Positions 56,580-64,000 of a stretch of 64,000 nucleotides of DNA are shown piece after piece. The number at the start of each line of letters is the position of its first letter. The first letter of the stretch is position 1. The notes under the pieces are model-generated. The model did no database searches. It was not told the origin of the DNA and was given only the letters and a program-made list of their open reading frames with translations. Source of the DNA: Isoetes taiwanensis. Taxonomy: Eukaryota > Streptophyta > Lycopodiopsida > Isoetales > Isoetaceae. The DNA is taken from assembly GCA_021234155.1 (NCBI GenBank), contig JAJEKV010000204.1, positions 1 to 64,000 on the forward strand. The letters run 5' to 3'. Both the position numbers and the translations under genes were made by a program.

Positions 56580-56974
56580 TTTGTCACCTCAGTATATCAC
56601 CTTCTCTTAGCAGCAAGGCCCCCCGTTGCCAGATGGGTGGTGTCGACAGGTTCCACAACTCAATTCGAGTCGTATATGGCATTGGCTTTGGGATAAGATG
56701 CTTTATTCTAAAGTTTTTGCACTTTGGTGGCATGTTACCACAGGTGTCTGCGTGTTAATGCCTTCTGGCATCGTTATGATCCTCCCATATCTGCAGTATG
56801 CTCACTCATGCCTTTCAAGCATTGAGACTCTCGAGCATTGTCTTTTTTATTGTCCAGAGATTCAACCAGCATGGTCCTGGCTATAAGATTTATTTAACAG
56901 CACACTGGACTACCGATGCATCCTTTTGGCATCCTACCCCAATGCATGGTCCCCAACTGGACAAAGGGCATTCT
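56580..56974 (+). pseudogene. L1 zinc-binding (zf-RVT) domain fragment
   Basis: The frame 56,626-56,886 reads LNSSRIWHWLWDKMLYSKVF, ALWWHVTTGV and SIETLEHCLFYCPEIQPAWS, the W-x-LW, K-x-x-x-F, ET-x-EH-x-F-x-CP pattern of the zinc-binding domain after plant L1 reverse transcriptases. It is cut by the copia LTR at 56,975, preceded by the target duplication ATTCT (56,970-56,974). It continues, in inverted orientation, in the L1 tail at 52,203-52,578. Confidence 0.75.
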
Positions 56975-57648
56975 TGAAAGGAAGATGATCATATTGTAAT
57001 GGTGAGCTAAGTTTACAGTATCAGCATATTGTAATGATGAGCTAAGGTTACAGTATCAGAAGATCTTTATATTATACAGGGATCTACATGGTTACATAGT
57101 ATATGAAGATTCAGAAACATGGGAACCTGAAACTTAACCTAAGTTGCTGAAGGAGAATTATTATTGTGCAAAGGGTCGAAAGTTCCTAAGGTCGAAATAA
57201 GGGAACTTAAGGCTTATTGTTTAATGGTTCGAAAAAGACAATGGTTAACCAATAATACATTCGCGGTCAAATGCTGTTTAAACAGCTAGCAAGGGACCAA
57301 GTTAGAAAGGAGAATCTTGAGGCGATTCTGGTGCCGATTCATGTTGGATCGGTGCCGAATAAACAAAATATAAGAAGGATTAGATCTGTGTGAAGATTAT
57401 CTGTGATTAAGCAGTGCCGGATCCATGAGTTTATGGATGCCTGGGTTGTCGGTTTGATATAGCTCATTGCAATGAATTTCAATTCATAGACCATTGCTAC
57501 AGTATTGCTACAGTGCTCAAATATTGAATTTCAATAGTTTAAGGCTTACATTTGTGCTAAGGTTGTAATGAACTTTGTGTAAGTTGTGATATGAATTGAG
57601 AAAAGGAAATTGAATATTGAATGGTCTGTTTCTAACTAAACTCTATCA
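56975..57648 (+). repeat. 5' LTR of the inversion-split copia element
   Basis: 674 bp, starts TGAAAGGAAGATGATCATAT and ends CTAAACTCTATCA. The PBS TGGTATCAGAGC (57,650-57,661) follows after one base. It is the inverted partner of 52,579-53,150. ATTCT (56,970-56,974) just outside is the complement of AGAAT at 52,574-52,578. Confidence 0.92.
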
Positions 57649-57673
57649 GTGGTATCAGAGCATCAGGTTCAAG

Positions 57674-58560
57674 ATGGCAAGTCGGTTTGGAGCATCATTG
57701 TTAAGTGGCATTAAAGTATATGAAGGTGGTCCAGGTTTCCAGATCTGGAAAGAACAAATGAAGAATGTGCTAGAAACTGAAAACTTGTGGGATTTGTTGG
57801 ATGAATCTAATAGTTCATCAAGTGTGGTTGCAGGTAGAAGAGAGAGCAGCTCTTCTGACAGTGGTGCAACTGAAGGAGAAAGTGCAGGTGGCAGGCAACT
57901 GGCCAAAGTTAAGGAAGCCTATGCTATATTGACGAGCAAAATAGGAGCCTCAATTTTGCTTAAGGTAAGGGGAAAGTCTCCAGGAGAAATATGGAAATAT
58001 TTGCTTAAGAATTTTGAGGAAAAATCATCCTCTTAATAGATATTCTTGATAAAGAGCTCAGGAAATTAAAGCTCAAGGAGGAGGATGAAGTTTTTCTCTA
58101 AATTTGATAACATAGTGGCAGATTTAGAGGGTGCTGGAGTTTTGTTGACTGAACGACAACAGGTGTTGCATGTGGCTAGAGCAGGTGTTGCATGTGGCTA
58201 GAGCTGTGGCAGGAAATAGGCAGTTAGCTACATTAATCAGAAATGTAGCAAAAACAAGGGAGATAGCAGAAGAAATGATCAGAACTGAATTCGAGCAGCA
58301 TAAGGTACTGTCAGAATCTGATGATGACAATGTGGAAGTGTTATTTACAGGAAAGGGAAAATATAGAGCAAATAAATCAGGTGACACAAAGGGAAAAGGG
58401 CAAATTGGCCCTTGTTATCATTGTAAGGCACATGGCCATTTGAAAGCAGACTGCCCTAAGCTAAAGGAAGTGGAATGCTACAACTGTGGGGGAAAAGGGC
58501 ATTTTGCAAATAAATGTGCTAGCAGCAAAAGAGGGAGAGGCAACAGAGGAAAGGGACCAT
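57674..58560 (+). pseudogene. copia gag (split element)
   Basis: ATG 57,674 opens MASRFGASLLSGIKVYEGGP, then FQIWKEQMKNVLETENLWDL and a Ser/Gly/Glu-rich loop. The frame is lost near 58,034. A 22-bp tandem duplication (58,160-58,203) adds a further shift. From 58,170 the frame runs through two CCHC knuckles: C-YH-C-KAHG-H-LKAD-C and C-YN-C-GGKG-H-FANK-C (58,411-58,520), followed by an Arg/Gly-rich tail. Confidence 0.9.
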
Positions 58561-60053
58561 ATAGAGGACGAGATAAGGAGATCAAAAGGCAAAGTTCTAC
58601 TGTGAACGTGACTCAAGAAGTGGATGCTGAGGTAAACAATTCTGAAACTTTTTCATGCTCTAGCAAAGGAACTAACATTTCAAATGATCTATTAATTCTA
58701 GATAGTGGAGCAGAGAAAACAGTGACAGACTCAGCCGAAATATTGAAAAGCAAGGATGAAGGAAGAAAGGGATATGTCAAGCTTGGAAATGGGAAACTCC
58801 AAAGTGTGCAATGTGCTGGGATCTTAGAGATTTTTGATTTGGAAGGGAAGGCAGTAGAATTAAAAGATGTTTTGTGTGTACCAAGTTTAGTTAGAAACTT
58901 AATTTCCATAGGTCAATTAGTAGACATGGGATATACTGTCAATTTTGACAGAAAGCAATGTACTATTCTACTTGGAAATGAAATTAAGTTTTTTGGGAAA
59001 AGAATTAGAAATCTTTTTGGCATTGAAAATAATTGTTTACCAACAGTTAATGCTGTTGTAGTAACAGATCTTAGCATGTGGCATCAAAGACTTTGTCATG
59101 CAAGCAATAAATACATCAAACAGATGATTAAACAGGGATTAATTGAGGCAAAGGACTGCAATAAAAATACAAGGAGCTGTCTTGGATGTATGATGGGAAA
59201 ACATACAAGATTACCTTTCAAAAAATAGATTCTAGAAATCGTACATACAGACCTATGTGGTCCACTTAATGTAAGGAGCATTGGAGGAAAAAGGTATTTT
59301 ATTACCTTTATTGATGATTATAGTCGAAGAACCAAAATTGCATGTTTGAGAACCAAAGATGAAGCTTTTGAAGCATTCAAAGAATTCTTAGCAGAAACAG
59401 AACTTGAAACTGGAAAAAGAATCAAGTGCTTGAGGTATGATAGGGGAGGGGAGTTTATTTCTAATGAGTTCAAAAAATATTGCAAAAGCAAAGGCATTAA
59501 AAGGCAATTGACTTGCAGATTCTCACCACAACAGAATGGTGTGGCAGAGAGGAAAAATAGGACAATTTTAAATGCTGTAAGGGCTATGCTCAAGCATACT
59601 GGGTTGTCAAATTACCTTTGGGAAGAGGCAGCCAAAACTGCTGTAGAAATTCAAAATATATTGCCATCTTCTAGTGTCAATGGTAATAGATTAAAACAAG
59701 GTGTTGATGAAATAAATCTAACTGAAATATTAGCTATGATAGACTTTGAAGTACCTAAGATCTATGATGAGGCAGTTAAAGGAAGTGAGTCAAAAAATTG
59801 GAAAACAGCCATGGAAGAAGAATTAAATGCATTCAAGGGAACAGAGACATTTGAATTAGTTGACTTGCCAAAGGGCAGAAAAGCAGTAGGTTGCAAATGG
59901 ATATACAAGATTAAACAGGGGACAAAAGAACATTCTATAAAATATAAAGCCAGATTGGTTGCTCAGGGCTTTACTCAAAAAAAGGGAATTGATTATGAAG
60001 ATACTTTTTCCCCTATAGTAAAAATGGCAAGTATACGGATGTTGTTAGCAATA
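58560..60053 (+). pseudogene. copia protease, integrase and RT N terminus (split element)
   Basis: Protease: LLILDSGAEKTVTDSAEILK with the DSGA active site, LGNGKLQSVQCAGILEIFD, VLCVPSLVRNLISIGQLV. GAG-pre-integrase: MWHQRLCHASNKYIKQMIKQ, SCLGCMMGKHTRLPFKK, then TAG at 59,226-59,228. Integrase: [60 protein letters not shown] (three acidic blocks intact). After [11 protein letters not shown] the integrase C terminus is deleted and RT starts: ALEELNAF-like block ([20 protein letters not shown]), [48 protein letters not shown], ending at 60,053 at the inversion break. Confidence 0.9.
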
Positions 60054-62918
60054 GAACGAGCATCTTAGATCTTAGCCCATTGACCCAATATTGTGGAGTG
60101 TGCTAGGGAGGCCAAATTCTTGTGAGTAAACTAGTTACTTCCTAGTTACTCCTGGCTTTTCTCCTGGTGTGGTTTCAGCTCTTTAAATGTCGTGTTGGCT
60201 TTCTATCCCTAATTTACCAGTGGATATGCTGTGCAAATGGGTTGGGCATGCACATTTCCCTCTCCATTGTTAATGGACCTGACATATGCGTCTCTATTCC
60301 AATTGACCACCCTATCCTACAGTGTGGTGGTCAAAAGTGGCAATTATTACAAGACGATAACTTTGACTTTGTTAAATGGTATAGAACTTGCATGTATGTT
60401 TCTAAATAATCGTGCAGTTTCATCTGCTACTCTTCAATCCCATACTAGATGTGCCTCCAACTTCTTCTGTTCAGTCCCTAAAGACTCCACCTCTTGCGTC
60501 TTCCACTACTACCCCTTCACTTGTTTCTTCGTTTTCATCGACAATCTCTATTACTACATCTCCTATAATGTCTACTTCAGTCACTACTCCTATATGTACA
60601 TCTTCTGTTGTCTCTCTTTCTGTGAGTTGTCCCTCGATCTTGGTATCTCCTCTTGTCTCCTTTTCATGTAAGGCATATTCAATCCCAATGTCATCTGATG
60701 GTGTATCACATGCTATTGTACCATTTACTGCACCTCTAACCACATCTTGTGTGCAAGACAATGTAGTGCCTAGTATGCTGATTGTCGCATCACACACTAT
60801 GGAGAAATCTCATTTTGCACAAATCTCATTTTGCACATGTGGAAGCTCCAATAGCTTCTTCTGCAATTAATTCTGTCGCCTTCAGTGTAGTTAGATCTGT
60901 TCGATGCAGTGGGCAAGTTAAGGGTCATTGTTGGACACATGTTTCACTCAAGAAGGCATCTCGACAAAAATGAGCTCCAACAGTCCATATTGATGATTTA
61001 GAATCAAAGGTTTATTTTGCACATAGTAAATCTGAGAATCCCAGGTAGCTTTGCACAGAGGGACTATTTTTCCTCTGTATTTTAAACTTGTACCTCAGAC
61101 TTTATGTATTTATTTTCATGATTTAATGATGGATATATCTGTTGTCCTTCCAAAAAAAAAAACTAGCAAGAAGCACACCAGAAGGCTTTAGCGAGGTAAG
61201 ACTCGCTAGGCATGCCAGGGGTTGTGGTCGAGCAAGGTCAAGCTAAAAACTATCAAAGGGCCAAACAAGGTACCCAAGTTTTTCGCATCTTGAACATGTA
61301 TGGTATATAATAGACGGATCTGCTTTTTCCATTTAGAAGATGGAAAAGTCATATTCCAGGCCGAATGTCCATTTAGAATTCTATAGAAAAATACAAACTA
61401 CTAGTACGACGGGCTTGGGGAATGAGTTTTGGATTGGATTGGTTGCGTAGCCGGGTTAGGTTGCTTGAGGAATGAGTTGAGTTGAATTGGTTGCATAGTT
61501 GGGTTAAAAACCAAATGATACAAATGGAGCGTCTAGCAAGATAACATATTTGTTGACACAAGATGATAATGAATATGCTTTTTCATCCGAAACATAAAGC
61601 TAGATGCAAAGAATTAAAAACAAAGAGGTTGAATTGATGAAGATGATGAACCCATAAGCAAATGCATCAATTTTAAAAAACTATTCTTTTTTTACTTCAA
61701 ATTCCTCGGCCTGCACCTAATGTTCTGTGACTATTTTATTAAGAAATAAGGGAATTACCAATTTAAAATAATTTGTTTACAAGTCCAGCAATAGTGTTGA
61801 AGCATCTTCCATATAAAATTCAAGAAATTTTCCAACTTTCTTGGCCCTACGATGCGAAAACTTCAAGATCAATGGACATTATTCATTTAGGCTGACGTGG
61901 CATGATATGTGGATGATATATACCATGTTGGGGCAAGAAGTTCTATCTTTGACTTATGAGACTTTGTTACAGACCAGTCTTCAGCAAGCTCTATATATAA
62001 GGTAATCCCAGTTAGAAATTTAAGGGAAGAAAAACAGTGACGGCATAATGAAACAATCAAGGGCTTTACTAGTTTTATGCTTGTCTAGGACAAACTGATA
62101 GCATCTTAAAACTGGGACATGAGTGTTTTCCCTTCAGATGGATCATCGTAGTTTTCTGGCATGGTATATATAATGGACATTTCCACTGCTAAAACACAAG
62201 CTACAACATCAAAGGTGAAACAAGACCAAGACCTAATGATCTTGTTCATAGCGCAACAATTGATGACTACAAAGACAACATATTAAATTTATTCATAGTG
62301 CGATGCACATGAATTACAAATTTAGAATATCAGACGGCTATATGAAGATGTAGACTGAGAAATTATGTTAGCAATTATTGGTTCCGAACAACGGGATGAT
62401 ATACGTAAAACCCTAGCTTCACAATTTTTTTTTGTGAAAGTGTATGCCCTATTAGTCTATTGTCCAATTGGTAATCCAAGAGCCAACCACAAATGTAGCA
62501 GCCAATGTAAAACATCCAGGAGATTTCAAGGGCCATTGATCTGCAAAAAATAAAAAGCAGGGATAAATGATTGATATTCTTGTAAATGGAAATGCAATGG
62601 CAAAAATCATGATGTCCTAGTTCTTGGAGGTTTTCTTTACAACCTCAACTGCATTTCATGTATTCAATACAATTCTTTCTTTCTCTTCCAATATCTTAAT
62701 TCATCCACATACAATAATGACGGAGGACTATCCCATGCGAGTAGCTGAAAAATTAGAGCGCCTTCATCCTGAAAACAACATTATGGATTTAGAGATCACC
62801 ATTGAACAGGAAGTCGTAACTACGCTTTATTGCACATCAAACATGACAAAACAAAGTTAGATCAAACATGTCAGCATCCCATGAAGTAATAACCCAGATG
62901 CATTATTAATTGAACTAG
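60054..62918. other. No recognisable gene
   Basis: A 152-codon Ser/Thr/Pro/Val-rich ORF (60,412-60,870) has no domain I know and could be chance in a skewed stretch. At 61,419-61,506 a ~45-bp unit (GGAATGAGTT, ATTGGTTGCRTAG, GGGTTA) is repeated twice in tandem. The rest shows only short ORFs. Confidence 0.45.
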
Positions 62919-63265
62919 TGTTACGATTCTGAGCTAGAGTCTAAAAATATGTAACAGTCGCTTAAGGGATGCTTTATTGGGCACAGCCAATTAAGGCCAG
63001 AGGGAAAAAGGCTAAAGAGAGAGCACAGCTTATAAATAGAGAAGAGGACTTATAAATAGGGAAGAGGACTTATGAATAGAAAAGTGGACATATGAATAGG
63101 GAAGGACGTTGAAGGAAGGGATGTGTGGTTTGGCGATTGGCTTTTGCTGTCTCTCTCTGCTCGGGGGTGAATCTAAGGATTCTATGGTTGGGTGGAGAGT
63201 TCTGCCTTTTCCCTGCTGTGTGCTAGGATAAGAACTTAGCTGATTTCTGAGTTGGATTCGTAACA
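62919..63265 (+). repeat. 5' LTR of a Ty3/gypsy element
   Basis: 347 bp beginning TGTTACGATTC and ending GATTCGTAACA, i.e. with inverted 10-11-bp ends. The PBS TGGTGCTTTCACTGAGAGC follows at 63,267-63,285, and gag opens at 63,328. The 3' LTR lies outside the window. It contains a four-fold ~20-bp repeat with TATA-like boxes (63,021-63,103). Confidence 0.88.
63021..63103 (+). promoter_or_regulatory. Tandem TATA-box repeat in the gypsy LTR
   Basis: Four tandem units of 20-23 bp: two carry CTTATAAATAG, one CTTATGAATAG, one CATATGAATAG, each followed by purines. The position, about 165-245 bp before the LTR end, suits the U3/R promoter; the first or second unit matches a TATA box best. Confidence 0.65.
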
Positions 63266-63327
63266 GTGGTGCTTTCACTGAGAGCTGGTAATTGAAAGCG
63301 AGTCTGCACACAATCTGAGCGGAAGAC

Positions 63328-64000
63328 ATGGATTTACCTGCTGGTGAGGGGTCGAGCGCTTCACGCCGACGTTTTAAGAAGTCGTTTTAAGAAGTCGTCA
63401 GGACTGTCCTTGGAAGTTCTGCCGGAAAAGGATGATGGCCTTGGAAAAGGTATGCCCGATGGGTCTGGTTTACAAAAGCAGAAGAAAAAGTTTGAGATGG
63501 CATTAGATGCTTCAGAAAATCAAGTTCCACTGGTAAGTGGAGGATTTCTACAAGATTCTCTGATGTTGGATGCTCGAAAGGGTCGTGGTCACACAGAGGG
63601 TGCTCCGATTGGTGATGAGGAAGATTCGTTGGAAAGGACAATGCGAGAATTGTTAGCTGAGATCAAAAAGTTCAATGATCGAAAGGTCTCTGAGAGCACA
63701 AAATTTAACAGCCATAAGGTAGCACGTCGACCCCGACATGATGAGCCAACCAATTGTGATGATTCAAAGTCTCGAGATTCCTCGCCTGATGGGAGTTCTC
63801 CAGATGGAGGGGATAATTCTGATGGTTCTGACCGTCCTAGGGATAAAAAGCAAGCTGCTAAAAAGAAGTTTCCGAAAGATCCTAAGGAAGTTCTTACATT
63901 CTTTCAGGGCGAACGTGATGGTGTCTCGCTGTTGCAGTGGATAACCAAGATGGAGGATTTCTTTCAAGAACATGGTCATTCAGAGGAGCGGAAGTTGTAT
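63328..64000 (+). pseudogene. gypsy gag, N-terminal part, runs off the window
   Basis: ATG 63,328 opens MDLPAGEGSSASRRRFKKS and meets a stop at 63,388-63,390, caused by a 13-bp tandem duplication (63,371-63,383 and 63,384-63,396). In the frame beyond it the sequence is open to the end of the window: LEVLPEKDDGLGKGMPDGSG, ERTMRELLAEIKKFNDRK, an Asp/Ser/Gly-rich stretch, then FPKDPKEVLTFFQGERDGVS and LLQWITKMEDFFQEHGHSEE, the start of the Ty3-type Gag domain. Apart from the duplication no other break is seen, so the copy is young. Confidence 0.85.

Noticed and set aside
52579-57648. Two independent copia insertions in opposite orientation
   Set aside because: The halves are complementary with no overlap, break at adjacent codons, and carry one target duplication in inverted form; a single split element is simpler.
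60412-60870. Ser/Thr-rich 152-codon ORF as a secreted or cell-wall protein
   Set aside because: No signal peptide, no repeat motif such as SPPP, and an antisense ORF of similar length; composition alone explains it.

Overview
The window is nuclear DNA of a land plant. One host gene is recognisable, a PRAF-type protein with PH, RCC1, FYVE and BRX domains (minus strand, coding exons between 14,761 and 9,654). It has plant-style GT-AG introns and a domain order known only from plants. Almost everything else is transposable elements: Ty1/copia, Ty3/gypsy, L1-type and non-L1-type LINEs, PIF/Harbinger, pogo/Tigger-like, a Mutator-like MITE, other MITEs, a ~442-bp tandem repeat and long (CT)n tracts. 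The species cannot be fixed from the sequence. The non-L1 LINE, whose ORF1 resembles metazoan-type ORF1 proteins, hints at a non-flowering lineage or an early-diverging one, but this is weak.

Layout. 1-5,612: two abutting copia remnants in opposite orientation. 5,613-9,650: mostly featureless, with a short LINE tail at 7,339-7,402 and a (GA)27 tract at 9,118. 9,654-~15,800: the PRAF-like gene. 17,208-19,135: a decayed pogo-like transposase gene with one intron and a 453-bp Mutator-like MITE in its last exon. 19,890-25,438: a decayed L1 LINE carrying a solo LTR. 25,440-30,796: a minus-strand copia remnant split by a non-coding LTR element with its own LTRs, PBS and target duplication. 30,797-33,804: a LINE C-terminal fragment and an unrecognised exon-like pair. 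33,805-36,750: a foldback MITE followed by a six-copy ~442-bp tandem array, one copy of which holds a retroposon. 36,960-38,670: part of a Harbinger element carrying another MITE. 38,671-52,075: a head-to-tail chain of LINE copies linked by (CT)n tracts, one of which hosts a 4.8-kb Harbinger. 52,203-60,053: an L1 tail interrupted by a copia element that a 5.7-kb inversion has split in two. 60,054-62,918: nothing firm. 62,919-64,000: the 5' LTR, primer binding site and start of gag of a gypsy element that runs off the window.

The most rewarding signals are three. (i) A LINE family whose copies begin and end in CT microsatellites and share a two-tier 3' hairpin with compensatory base changes. 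(ii) The inversion-split copia, whose breakpoints, target duplication and host L1 all fit one rearrangement. (iii) The nested insertions with readable target duplications, which give a relative order of events. No computation was run; every statement rests on reading the sequence and the translations by eye.
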